From Rhodococcus sp. BP22 (GTDB lineage Bacteria; Actinomycetota; Actinomycetes; Mycobacteriales; Mycobacteriaceae), in assembly GCF_014281965.1 (NCBI RefSeq), contig NZ_JACFTB010000003.1:248001-312000 (forward strand): a stretch of 64,000 bases of DNA. Direction: 5' to 3'. Below the pieces are notes generated by a model. That model saw only the letters and a program-made list of their open reading frames with translations. It had not been told where the DNA came from and ran no database searches. Made by a program: the position numbers and the translations under genes. Shown piece by piece: positions 21,102 through 29,033 of the stretch (the stretch's first letter is position 1; the number at the start of each line of letters is the position of its first letter).

Positions 21102-21667
21102 ACGAGCGTCGACCAGTAGTCGGAAAACTCGATTCCGATGGCTGCGATGACGATTGCGTACCAGACCGCCAAGATCGTCCAGCGCCATTCGAGGAGAACT
21201 CGGGTGACGGCGCCGGCGTGTTCGCGGTCGACGAGTTGGGACAGCGAGACGATGAAGATCGGTATCGTCACTGCCCACACGACCATGCAGTAAGGGCACA
21301 GCGCATGAATCTCGTAGAGGCTCTGGTAGATCAGCCAGTGCACGAACACCACACCGATTGCCGTGCCGGTGCTGAGACCCAGCCAATACCAGTGCGGCAG
21401 TTCGATTCGGCCGAACGTCAGAATCCCCGTCATCAGCACCACGGTGAAGGCCACGATTCCGAGGATCGGGTTGGGGAACCCGAACAACGCAGCCTGCTCG
21501 GTCGTCATGACCGAACCGCAGGACAGCACCGGATTGAGATTGCAGGACGGCACGTATGCGCTGTCTTCGAGCAATTTGATTCGCTCGATGGTCAGGGTCA
21601 GCGCCCCGAGGAGACCGAGAAATCCGCCGATCGTAAGGACCCAGGCGGTGGCTCTACTCGCTCTCAC
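21098..21667 (-). CDS. Vitamin K epoxide reductase (VKOR) family membrane protein
   Basis: A 189-aa polytopic membrane oxidase that would reoxidise a DsbA-like partner using quinone. Both Cys pairs are present: the loop pair in VPSCNLNPVLSCGSVM and the active CPYC in ALCPYCMVVWA. The WALFGFPNP-type segment (EQAALFGFPNPILG) is family-typical, and there are four or five membrane helices. GTG 21667 begins 10 bp after the stop of the DsbA-like gene on the same strand, so the two form an oxidative-folding operon as known for M. tuberculosis VKOR with DsbA. Confidence 0.93.
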   Translation of the reverse strand: MRASRATAWVLTIGGFLGLLGALTLTIERIKLLEDSAYVPSCNLNPVLSCGSVMTTEQAALFGFPNPILGIVAFTVVLMTGILTFGRIELPHWYWLGLSTGTAIGVVFVHWLIYQSLYEIHALCPYCMVVWAVTIPIFIVSLSQLVDREHAGAVTRVLLEWRWTILAVWYAIVIAAIGIEFSDYWSTLV

Positions 21668-21677
21668 TTCACACCCT

Positions 21678-22400
21678 TCACTGCGCAGCGGTGATCGCGG
21701 CGCGCAAAGCGTCAGGAGTCGGGTTCGACACGACCTTTCCGTTGACGGAGACAGTCGGTGTGCTCGAGATGCCCTCGTCGAGCGCGGCCTTCGTCTGGCT
21801 CGTCACGTAGTCGGTGTAGGTGCCGCCGGTGATGCAGCTCGACAGCTCCTGGCTTTCGATGCCTGCCTGCCGGGCGATGGCCACGAGCTCGTCGTCGCTC
21901 AGGCCTGCAGCGCCCTCGGCCGGCTGCTGATCGAACATCGCCTTGTGCCAGGCAGGCCACGCGGAGGCATCGGCTTCGGCGACGCACAGGCTCGCGTTCG
22001 CGGCGCGCGTGGAGTAGTTGGTCGAGGACATGCGATCGAGGATCGCGATCGGGCGGTAGTCGACGGCAATGGTGTTGTCCGCGACCAGTTCGGCGAGCGT
22101 GTCTCCGCTGATCGACTCGAACTGCTTGCACGCCGGGCACTGGAAATCCTCGACGACGCTGACGACGACCGAAGCATTCGGATCACCGATTCGGATCGCC
22201 CCGTTGTCCTGAGTCGACGAAGGGGCTGCGGCCGGTGCGTCGGAGTCGGAGTTCTTCGATGCAATGGAGAATCCGATCGCGGCAATCAAGGCGACCAGGA
22301 CAGCGGCGATGCCGATCTGGATCAGCGTGCGTCGCTTCTTGTCTTTCCCTTGCATGCCTGCTGCGGCAGCCTGTGCCTTCTTCTTGCTCTCGTTGCTCAC
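21678..22400 (-). CDS. Membrane-anchored DsbA-like thiol oxidoreductase
   Basis: A 240-aa protein with a Lys/Ala-rich cytoplasmic N-terminus, one membrane helix (about residues 25-45) and an extracytoplasmic thioredoxin-fold DsbA domain. The active site is CPAC in VVEDFQCPACKQFE; the cis-Pro loop is in GISSTPTVSVNGK. GTG 22400 is preferred because AAGGGA lies about 7 nt upstream, whereas the in-frame ATG at 22445 has no ribosome site. It is upstream of, and probably co-transcribed with, the VKOR gene, which would supply oxidising equivalents for disulfide formation in exported proteins. Confidence 0.92.
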   Translation of the reverse strand: MSNESKKKAQAAAAGMQGKDKKRRTLIQIGIAAVLVALIAAIGFSIASKNSDSDAPAAAPSSTQDNGAIRIGDPNASVVVSVVEDFQCPACKQFESISGDTLAELVADNTIAVDYRPIAILDRMSSTNYSTRAANASLCVAEADASAWPAWHKAMFDQQPAEGAAGLSDDELVAIARQAGIESQELSSCITGGTYTDYVTSQTKAALDEGISSTPTVSVNGKVVSNPTPDALRAAITAAQ

Positions 22401-22483
22401 TGCAGATCCCTTGCTCGCCCGACCAATGAAGTCCGGGACAATCATAGGCGGGTGAACCTGAGGTCAGGCTGAGCGCTGGAGAG

Positions 22484-22957
22484 TCAGGTCAGCGAGATGA
22501 TTCGTTCGACGGCGAATCCGTAGCCCGCCACTCCGAGGCCGGCGATGACGCCGCTGGCTATGGGGGATACGAACGAGTGGTGACGGAATTCCTCGCGAGC
22601 GTGCACATTGCTGATGTGCACCTCGATGATGGGGACTTCGGGGATGACGAGTGCGTCGCGCAATGCCACGGATGTGTGCGTCAGACCGCCGGGATTGATG
22701 ACGATTCCCGACGCGGTTCCGCGTGCTTGGTGTATCCAGTCGATGAGCTGTCCCTCGTGATTGGACTGCTCGGCGCGAATGGTTCGGCCGTGCGCAGCGG
22801 CGGTTTTCTCGCACAGTGCGACGACGTCGGCGAGGGTTTCGTGGCCGTACACCTCGGGTTGGCGAGTACCGAGCATGTTCAGGTTCGGTCCGTTGAGCAC
22901 GAGGATGTGTCCTCGGGCCGCGCTCGAGTCGCCGACCATGTGATTGCTCACTTTCAT
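22484..22957 (-). CDS. aroQ: 3-dehydroquinate dehydratase, type II
   Basis: A 157-aa shikimate-pathway enzyme converting 3-dehydroquinate to 3-dehydroshikimate. The type II signature is complete: [21 protein letters not shown] with the catalytic lid Arg/Tyr, [48 protein letters not shown]. The C-terminus is slightly long ([15 protein letters not shown]). ATG 22957 is used; ATG 22939 would remove six residues and is also acceptable. No other aro genes are adjacent. It is downstream of nothing on its strand and 38 bp beyond the DsbA-like gene's upstream region. Confidence 0.96.
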   Translation of the reverse strand: MKVSNHMVGDSSAARGHILVLNGPNLNMLGTRQPEVYGHETLADVVALCEKTAAAHGRTIRAEQSNHEGQLIDWIHQARGTASGIVINPGGLTHTSVALRDALVIPEVPIIEVHISNVHAREEFRHHSFVSPIASGVIAGLGVAGYGFAVERIISLT

Positions 22958-23013
22958 TCAGGGCGCGTACTACCGAAGGAGATCATTTCACAGGTCGTTG
23001 GCACACTGTCCTA

Positions 23014-24291
23014 GTGAAAGCTGTGTGGCTGGTCTGGGGTGTAGGCGTCTTCGCGTACATCGTGGCCGTCCTGCACCGCACCGCGTTCGGAGTGGCAGGC
23101 CTGAACGCGGCCGATCGGTTCTCGGTCAGCCCGTCGCTGCTGTCGTCGTTCGTCGTTCTTCAGGTCGTCGTTTACGCCGCGATGCAGATTCCTGCCGGTG
23201 TGGTGTTGGATCGCGTCGGTTCACGCAAGATGATTGCGCTCGGTGCTCTGCTGATGACGATCGCGCAGATCACGCTCGCGCTGACGGAGTCGCTTCCGGT
23301 GGCGGTCGCCGCACGGGCGCTCGTCGGGGTGGGCGATGCGTTGACCTTCATTTCGGTACTGCGGCTCGTCCCGCGGTGGTTCGCTCCGCGCCAGGTTCCT
23401 GTCGTGTCGCAGCTGACCGGTTTGCTAGGTCAGACCGGTCAGATTCTGTCGGCGGTGCCGTTCTTGATGTTGCTCGACGGCCCGGGCTGGACGTTTGCGT
23501 TCGGCAGTGCCGCGTCGCTCGGTTTCCTTGCGTTCGTCCTGGCACTGGTGTTGATCCGTGATGTACCGCCAGGATCGGAGGTTGTCGAGTCGTCTACCTC
23601 GATGGGCGAGACTCTCGCCACGATCGGGCAGGTGTGGCGACGCCCGGGCACTCGTCTCGGTTTCTTCAGCCACATGGGGACGCAGTTCTCCATCACCGTT
23701 TTCGCTTTGTTGTGGGGAATCCCGTACTTGACTTCGGGGCAGGGTCTGTCTGCATCGACCGCAGGTGTGTTGCTGTCCATCTCGGTGTTCTCGGCCGTCG
23801 TGTCCGGTTTGCTTCTCGGATTTCTGACGGGCCGGTACCCGATGCGGCGGTCGTGGCTGGTGCTGGCCATCATGATCAGCAATGCCGTCATGTGGACGAT
23901 CGTTCTCACGCTGCCGGGCCCGGCGCCACTGTGGTTGCTGGTGATGCTCGTCGTTGTCATTTCGGTCGGGGGACCGGGGTCGGTCATCGGATTCGACTAC
24001 GCCCGCACGTTCAATCCGAGCGCCAATCTCGGCACTGCCCAGGGAATGGTGAACATCGGTGGATTTCTGGCTTCGCTGCTCGTGATCGCGTCCATCGGGG
24101 CGATCCTGCAAGCGAACGGCGGGTACACGTTCGACGCGTTTCGGTTGGCGTTTCTGGCGCAGTATCCGGTGTGGGTGGTTGCGATCACCGGGGTTTTGCT
24201 GACGCGACGCAAGACTCGACGGCAGTTGGCCGATGAAGGGATCCACCCGCGCACGATCCGGGAGATTTTCGAGTCGCGTCGAAAATCGTAA
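23014..24291 (+). CDS. MFS transporter, 12-helix
   Basis: A 425-aa major-facilitator protein. It starts directly with a membrane helix (MKAVWLVWGVGVFAYIVAVL); the motif-A equivalent is GVVLDRVGSRKMIALGALL in loop 2-3 and the second-half equivalent LLGFLTGRYPMRRSWLV. About twelve helices are visible, with a basic C-terminal tail of 40 residues (RRKTRRQLADEGIHPRT). The substrate cannot be assigned. GTG 23014 has no close Shine-Dalgarno; AAGGAG is about 32 nt upstream with no in-frame standard start near it. Confidence 0.88.
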   Translation: MKAVWLVWGVGVFAYIVAVLHRTAFGVAGLNAADRFSVSPSLLSSFVVLQVVVYAAMQIPAGVVLDRVGSRKMIALGALLMTIAQITLALTESLPVAVAARALVGVGDALTFISVLRLVPRWFAPRQVPVVSQLTGLLGQTGQILSAVPFLMLLDGPGWTFAFGSAASLGFLAFVLALVLIRDVPPGSEVVESSTSMGETLATIGQVWRRPGTRLGFFSHMGTQFSITVFALLWGIPYLTSGQGLSASTAGVLLSISVFSAVVSGLLLGFLTGRYPMRRSWLVLAIMISNAVMWTIVLTLPGPAPLWLLVMLVVVISVGGPGSVIGFDYARTFNPSANLGTAQGMVNIGGFLASLLVIASIGAILQANGGYTFDAFRLAFLAQYPVWVVAITGVLLTRRKTRRQLADEGIHPRTIREIFESRRKS

Positions 24292-24421
24292 ATGGACGCT
24301 GCGGTGGCAGGGCTGCGCGTCTGACAAATCGGATTGCAATCTCGCGTTCCCGAGAGCATGCTGGTGTTCCCAATTTACTTGTGTGCTGCAAGCAAACATA
24401 TCGTAAAGGTGTGACCAAGCG

Positions 24422-26245
24422 GTGGTAACCGAACAAGAAGTGACGCAGCCAGCGTCCGGAGAACTGACACACCGACAGATCATGGTGATCCTATCGGGGC
24501 TGATGATGGGCATGTTCCTCGCAGCACTCGATCAGACGATCGTGGCGACGTCGGTTCGCACGATCGCCGATGATCTCAACGGATTCTCGGTTCTCGCGTG
24601 GGTCACCACGGCGTACCTGATCACCTCGACGATCTCGACGCCGCTGTACGGAAAGCTTTCCGACCTGTATGGCCGCAAACCGTTCTACATGACGGCGATT
24701 TCGATCTTCGTCATCGGCTCGATGCTGTGCGGCATCTCGACGTCGATGTACGAGCTCGCTGCATTCCGCGCAGTGCAGGGGCTCGGTGCGGGTGGCTTGA
24801 TGTCGATGGCGCTCGCCATCATCGGCGACATCGTTCCGCCTCGTGAGCGAGCGAAGTACCAGGGCTATTTCCTTGCGGTATTCGGCACTTCGAGCGTGCT
24901 CGGTCCCGTCATCGGCGGGCTGCTCGCAGGCCAGTCGTCCATTCTCGGCATCACGGGTTGGCGGTGGGTGTTCTACATCAACGTCCCGCTGGGAATCATT
25001 GCGCTCATCGTCGTGTGGCGCGTGCTCAATCTTCCGGTGTTCAGGCGTGAGGCGCGCGTCGACTGGTGGGGTGCACTGCTGCTGGCGATCGGTCTCGTTC
25101 CGTTGCTCATCATCGCCGAACAGGGCCGGGTGTGGGGCTGGACTTCGCCTCTCGCGTTGCTGTGTTTTGCGATCGGTATCGTCGGCGTCCTCGCATTCAT
25201 TTTCGCGGAAATAAAGATGGGCGACGACGCACTCATCCCGATGCGTTTCTTCCGCAATCGATTGTTCGCACTGTGCATTGCGGTCAGCGTCGTCGCTGGT
25301 GCGGCAATGTTCGGTGGCATTTCGCTGTTGCCGCAGTATTTGCAGGTAGTCAAGGGGTCGTCACCGACGCTCGCCGGCTATCAGACGCTTCCAATGGTTG
25401 GGGCCCTGATGATTTCGTCGATCGTGTCGGGGCGCATGATCTCGAGAACTGGCCGCTACAAGATCTTCCCGGTAGTTGGCACAGCACTGATGGCGATCGG
25501 AATGTTCCTCTTCCACTATGTCCACGCGGATACTCCGCTGTGGCAGACAATGCTGATCATGGCCTTGTTCGGTATCGGTCTCGGCTGCATGATGCAACCG
25601 CTGACACTGGCAATTCAGAATGCGATGCCCCCCAAGGACATGGGAGTGTCGACTGCTGCTGCGACCTTCTTCCGTCAAATCGGTGCGACGCTCGGCGTTG
25701 CGGTCTTCCTGTCGATGCTGTTTACACAGCTCACACCGAAGACCACTGACGCGCTGGTAGCGGCCAGTACGACGCCGGAGTTCCAGCAAGCCGTCCAATC
25801 GGCGTCGACGAGTGCCGACCCGCTGGAAAAGGGCTTCGCCGACGCGATCATTGCGCAGGACTCGTCGATCGCTGGCAGTGCATTGGTCGACAGTTCGTTC
25901 ATGCAAAAGCTCGACAGTGCGCTGGCAGAACCTTTCCGCGTCGGATTCTCCGACGCCATGGACTATGTCTTCCTTGCCGTCTCCATCCTGATGGTTATCG
26001 GATTCGTGTTGGTCATCTTCGTCAAGGAAGTGCCGCTACGGACGATGTCCGGTCTCGCGGCTGCCCAGCAGGAACGTGACGAAGCTGCAAAGGATGAGGC
26101 TGCGAAGGACGAGGCTGCGAAGGACGAGGCTGCGAAGGACGAAACAGTGAAAGACGAAGCTGCCAGAAGTGACACGGCAAAGGTCGAGGCTGCCAGTGGT
26201 GAGGCGGCAAAGGTCGAGGCTGCCAGAGCAGGCGGGGATCTTTAA
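24422..26245 (+). CDS. DHA2-type multidrug MFS exporter with repetitive helical tail
   Basis: A 607-aa, 14-helix drug:H+ antiporter (EmrB/LfrA-like). It has LDQTIVATSVRTIADDL in helix 1, GKLSDLYGRKPFY (motif A) and GLGAGGLMSMALAIIGDIV then GYFLAVFGTSSVLGPVIGG (motif C). A loop of about 60 polar residues precedes the last helix. The final 60 residues are a charged tail encoded by ten 15-bp repeats (EAAKD-like), predicted to be a cytosolic alpha helix. GTG 24422 is the start. A strong hairpin terminator follows. Substrate range is unknown; no adjacent regulator is seen. Confidence 0.92.
   Translation: MVTEQEVTQPASGELTHRQIMVILSGLMMGMFLAALDQTIVATSVRTIADDLNGFSVLAWVTTAYLITSTISTPLYGKLSDLYGRKPFYMTAISIFVIGSMLCGISTSMYELAAFRAVQGLGAGGLMSMALAIIGDIVPPRERAKYQGYFLAVFGTSSVLGPVIGGLLAGQSSILGITGWRWVFYINVPLGIIALIVVWRVLNLPVFRREARVDWWGALLLAIGLVPLLIIAEQGRVWGWTSPLALLCFAIGIVGVLAFIFAEIKMGDDALIPMRFFRNRLFALCIAVSVVAGAAMFGGISLLPQYLQVVKGSSPTLAGYQTLPMVGALMISSIVSGRMISRTGRYKIFPVVGTALMAIGMFLFHYVHADTPLWQTMLIMALFGIGLGCMMQPLTLAIQNAMPPKDMGVSTAAATFFRQIGATLGVAVFLSMLFTQLTPKTTDALVAASTTPEFQQAVQSASTSADPLEKGFADAIIAQDSSIAGSALVDSSFMQKLDSALAEPFRVGFSDAMDYVFLAVSILMVIGFVLVIFVKEVPLRTMSGLAAAQQERDEAAKDEAAKDEAAKDEAAKDETVKDEAARSDTAKVEAASGEAAKVEAARAGGDL
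26081..26230 (+). repeat. 15-bp tandem repeat encoding EAAKD-like tail
   Basis: Ten in-phase 15-bp units run to the end of the exporter gene. Units 2-4 are identical (GAGGCTGCGAAGGAC), unit 1 differs by a few bases, and later units drift (KDETV, DEAARS, DTAKV, EAASG). The gradient from identical to diverged copies suggests recent expansion at the 5' side. Confidence 0.95.
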
Positions 26246-26290
26246 CGAACGCAGCGCTCGGGAAAGAGATCGATCCCTCGGAACGCTCTC

Positions 26291-26330
26291 AGGTCCCTCG
26301 TAACTTTCGATTGTTACGAGGGACCTCCTG
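26291..26330. terminator. Bidirectional hairpin terminator
   Basis: A perfect 14-bp stem (26291-26304 with 26313-26326) with an 8-nt loop, followed by CCTGTTT on the plus strand. It lies between the convergent exporter gene (ends 26245) and the DUF222-HNH gene (ends 26340), and can serve both. Confidence 0.8.
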
Positions 26331-26339
26331 TTTCACAGT

Positions 26340-28361
26340 TCAGAACGGCGCAGGGCCATCTGCATCCTCCGTACTCCTGGGACTCCCCGGACCGTCGGGA
26401 CCGCTGGTGCTCGCGGAAGTCTTATTGCTGCGCGCTGCGTCGCGGTGGCCTCCGCTGTGCCGGCCCGATTGTGCGTACGGGCGATCGGTGAATGGTGTGC
26501 CTGGTCCGTCAGGTACGGCGAGTTCGGTGTCCGGCTTGTTCGTGTTCGCCGGTGGAAGGCTGCAGTGGGGGCGTCGCCTGCGCGGAATGTGGGGGATCAG
26601 GCGGCAGTCGGACAGATCGGTCGTCCCGACTGTGCCCCCAGGCAAAGTGATCGCCGTTGATCCGGAACTCGAAGTCCAGTAGTCGATGCCCCGCGAGAGC
26701 ATGACAGGAACCCAGACGCCCATTGTCTTGAGCATGTGGTGATAGCGGCAAAGGCAATGCAGATTGGTCAGTACCGTCCATCCGCCGAGTTTCGGGTCGT
26801 AGTGGCGATAGGGCACCACGTGGTCGATTTCGCAGGCCGCGGCCGGAACATCACATCCCGGATGGCGGCAGGTGCGATCCCGTTGTCGAACGCATTTGGC
26901 CAGTTCGCTACTCGGGCGATAAGTGAGCGCACCGTCGGGTGGTTCGAGGAATCCGCCGTGACCGTCGGGGTGCAGAGCCTCGGCCCGCGCCGGGTTAGCT
27001 GCAACAGCCTCTTCGATGTGCGCTAGCAGCGTGTAGGACCCGGTGTAATCGGTAGCGGACTCAGTTGCATTCGGCGCTGTAGTGCACGGCTGTGACTTTG
27101 CCGGACGCTTCGGAAAGGTGAGTCCACGCCTGCGGCGTCCATGACCCAACGGATTGAGCACAGTGTGCTTACCGAGATTGATTCCAGTGCCTGTGCCTGC
27201 GGAGTCGCCGGGCCCGTCACTCTCTGCACCTGCACCTGCACCTGCACCTGCCCCTGCCCCTGCACCTGCACCTGCACCTGCACCCGTCCGCTCGTCACCT
27301 GGACCTGGACAGGCACCCGCATCCTCGCCCGTCCGCTTGTCACCCTCGCCACGCTCTGACCGAACATCGACATCATGATCAGGGATCACGTCTAGTAGAC
27401 CGAGCGATGCGGTGAGATCGGCCGCTTCGGTCAGCAGTAGCTGCCAGTCTCCGTTTGCAGCAAGTTCTCGGGCATAGTCCGCATCGATCAATCCGTGCCC
27501 TGCGAGGTACCCAGGTAGATCGGCGAGTCCGGCAAGGGTCGGCAGATCGATCGTGACGGTGGTCAGTGGGCTACGGCGGTCAGGCAATTCCCGCCGGGCG
27601 GTGCACGGATCGTCTTCGTCCTGTTCGCACGTGCACGAAACAAATGTCTCTTGATGCATGAGCGCCACGTACGCCGCCGCGAGTCGCTGGCCACGCGTGC
27701 GCGGATCACGGCGGCACAGAGTGTTCGCCATTTCGTTTACCAGTTGCCAGCACGCCGCGGCGTCACCTGCTTCGAGGTCTGCCTCGATGGTGGCGATCAT
27801 GTCTCTGTCGCGGTATCGAACGCGGGTGAGCTTGACGAGATCTTTGCGAAGCGCAGCGGCCTCCTCCGGTGCAACGCGCTGCACGATTTCACAGATCTCG
27901 GTGGCGAGTGGCCCGGGGGAGAGGCGGCGCGCTGCGTGGAGTATTTCGGACTCGATGTGGACGGCAACTTCGAGTGAGAGCGAGTTGGTGTTTCGATAGA
28001 TCGCCCGCACCCGCGCGAGATCCAACTCGCCTGCGTCGAATGCTGCTCTGACCCTGGGTAATCGGAGCCGGAGATCCATCCCGATCTCTGCATAAGTGTC
28101 CGCCACAGTCTTGGAGCATCCCAGCGCCTTCGCTGTCTCCGATGCCGCATAGCTCCCCGCATCCATGATCACGTCACCGACTTGGACATTCTGATGAATG
28201 CACGAATCCCAGATCGACGCTGCGAGCCGAACTTTGCGTGCGCAGGCCTGGTTCTCGATCACCGCCGCGTCGGAGAGCTCCTGAAGTACTGATCGATCGA
28301 CGACCGGCGTGTGCTGCGGACCTGCATACGAAGCGAATGCACTTCTGCGACTCGAACTCAT
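26340..28361 (-). CDS. DUF222 / HNH endonuclease (13E12-repeat type) protein
   Basis: A 673-aa protein. The N-terminal half is the DUF222 helical region (LSDAAVIENQACARKVRLAA, AKALGCSKTVADTYAEIG, RVRAIYRNTN). The C-terminal HNH nuclease reads CRHPGCDVPAAACEIDHV then CLCRYHHMLKT with the paired zinc-like cysteines. Between them lies a low-complexity Gly-Ala run from 6-bp repeats. The family is multi-copy in Mycobacterium and Rhodococcus genomes, resembles the 13E12 repeats, and its role is unclear. ATG 28361 (MSSSRRSAF) is preferred over an upstream in-frame start that lacks family similarity. Confidence 0.88.
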   Translation of the reverse strand: MSSSRRSAFASYAGPQHTPVVDRSVLQELSDAAVIENQACARKVRLAASIWDSCIHQNVQVGDVIMDAGSYAASETAKALGCSKTVADTYAEIGMDLRLRLPRVRAAFDAGELDLARVRAIYRNTNSLSLEVAVHIESEILHAARRLSPGPLATEICEIVQRVAPEEAAALRKDLVKLTRVRYRDRDMIATIEADLEAGDAAACWQLVNEMANTLCRRDPRTRGQRLAAAYVALMHQETFVSCTCEQDEDDPCTARRELPDRRSPLTTVTIDLPTLAGLADLPGYLAGHGLIDADYARELAANGDWQLLLTEAADLTASLGLLDVIPDHDVDVRSERGEGDKRTGEDAGACPGPGDERTGAGAGAGAGAGAGAGAGAGAESDGPGDSAGTGTGINLGKHTVLNPLGHGRRRRGLTFPKRPAKSQPCTTAPNATESATDYTGSYTLLAHIEEAVAANPARAEALHPDGHGGFLEPPDGALTYRPSSELAKCVRQRDRTCRHPGCDVPAAACEIDHVVPYRHYDPKLGGWTVLTNLHCLCRYHHMLKTMGVWVPVMLSRGIDYWTSSSGSTAITLPGGTVGTTDLSDCRLIPHIPRRRRPHCSLPPANTNKPDTELAVPDGPGTPFTDRPYAQSGRHSGGHRDAARSNKTSASTSGPDGPGSPRSTEDADGPAPF
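27225..27284. repeat. Hexanucleotide tandem repeat (CTGCAC)n
   Basis: Ten 6-bp units, eight CTGCAC and two CTGCCC in the middle, encode an alternating Gly-Ala run on the minus strand inside the DUF222-HNH gene. Being a multiple of three, length change would be in frame. Confidence 0.95.
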
Positions 28362-28573
28362 GAATCGAAGCCCCCCGGCAAGTCGATTAGAACGTATGTT
28401 CGATACTATAGCCCCCCCGGGATGCCCGTCAAGGGTTGGCTTCTTCGATTCGCTTGTAGTGCAGTCGAATACAAATATCGAGTGCATACACCATGTCGCC
28501 GACATTTCAGCCGGAAGTTCTCTGGCCTGCGGCCGGCCACCTCGCGGCGTGTGGGCGCCCTGTGACCCTCAGG

Positions 28574-28756
28574 TCAGCCCCCGTGTGCTGCAGTCGCACC
28601 CTTTGGCAGGTCGGCCGCCTCGAGCAGTGCGACGGCGTCGAGTTCGATCGCCGGATCGTGCGGAACCATCCCGCAGGCGAGCTCGGGATGCTTCACGGCA
28701 AGGTGGACCGCCAATTCGCACCCGTACGAATGGCTGATGATTACAACACGACCGTG
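28574..28756 (-). pseudogene. Remnant of an alpha/beta-hydrolase gene
   Basis: On the minus strand an open stretch of about 60 codons, ending at TGA 28574, reads VVIISHSYGCELAVHLAVKH then PELACGMVPHDPAIELDAV. This is the nucleophile-elbow strand-turn-helix (S-H-S-Y-G) of an alpha/beta hydrolase. There is no start codon or recognisable N-terminal half, and the catalytic Asp/His region is absent. The gene is therefore a fragment. It sits in a roughly 670-bp gap between the DUF222-HNH gene and the acyl-CoA operon, with a duplicated 26-bp segment next to it. Confidence 0.6.
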
Positions 28757-28804
28757 GGCATGGTTGTCTCTTCGGTCGGCTAGTCCAGGCTCTGTGTCAG
28801 CCCC

Positions 28805-28899
28805 CTCTCGCCCTCCGGACAGCTCGACGCTTCACTTCCGGCGAGGCTTGATACTTCCTCTCCGGCCAGCCATCTCTCGCCCTCCGGACAGCTCGACGC
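28805..28899. repeat. 26-bp direct repeat, two copies 69 bp apart
   Basis: An identical 26-bp segment beginning CTCTCGCCCTCCGGACAG occurs at 28805-28830 and 28874-28899. The intervening 43 bp also holds a related CTTCCGGCGAGGC stretch. No open gene spans it convincingly. It marks local duplication in the decayed region; no transposase or terminal inverted repeats are present. Confidence 0.9.
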
Positions 28900-28981
28900 A
28901 GTGCCTACGTCCGGGGCCGATGGCATCGAAGTCTTCGCCGACGATTGGCACCTCCTGGCCGCCGGAAAGCCGATTGAACCA

Positions 28982-29010
28982 TTAACAAGCAAGCGTGCTT
29001 GCTTTTTTAT
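28982..29010 (+). promoter_or_regulatory. Promoter with palindromic operator in its spacer, acyl-CoA operon
   Basis: A -35 element TTAACA (28982-28987), a 17-bp spacer and a -10 element TTTTAT (29005-29010) precede the operon start ATG 29034. The 18-bp perfect palindrome AAGCAAGCGTGCTTGCTT occupies 28987-29004, filling the spacer almost exactly. This is the layout expected for a repressor that blocks RNA polymerase, and the operon's last gene encodes a TetR-family regulator. The palindrome plus T-run could be read as a terminator, but no plus-strand gene upstream needs one. Confidence 0.65.
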
Positions 29011-29033
29011 CGATCAGATGTGAAACTTCCTCC

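Noticed and set aside
27225-27284. CRISPR-like repetition
   Set aside because: A 6-bp simple tandem repeat without spacers, inside a coding sequence.
28780-28992. Minus-strand 70-codon frame with the repeated peptide SSCPEGER
   Set aside because: The peptide repetition only reflects the 26-bp DNA duplication; no start context and no similarity to a known family.
28987-29008. Rho-independent terminator (palindrome followed by TTTTTT)
   Set aside because: No plus-strand gene upstream requires it, and the palindrome sits between well-spaced -35 and -10 elements of the following operon; an operator explains it better.
28362-29033. Insertion sequence or integrated element near the DUF222-HNH gene
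   Set aside because: No transposase, integrase, terminal inverted repeats or target-site duplication can be seen; only a fragmentary hydrolase and a local duplication.
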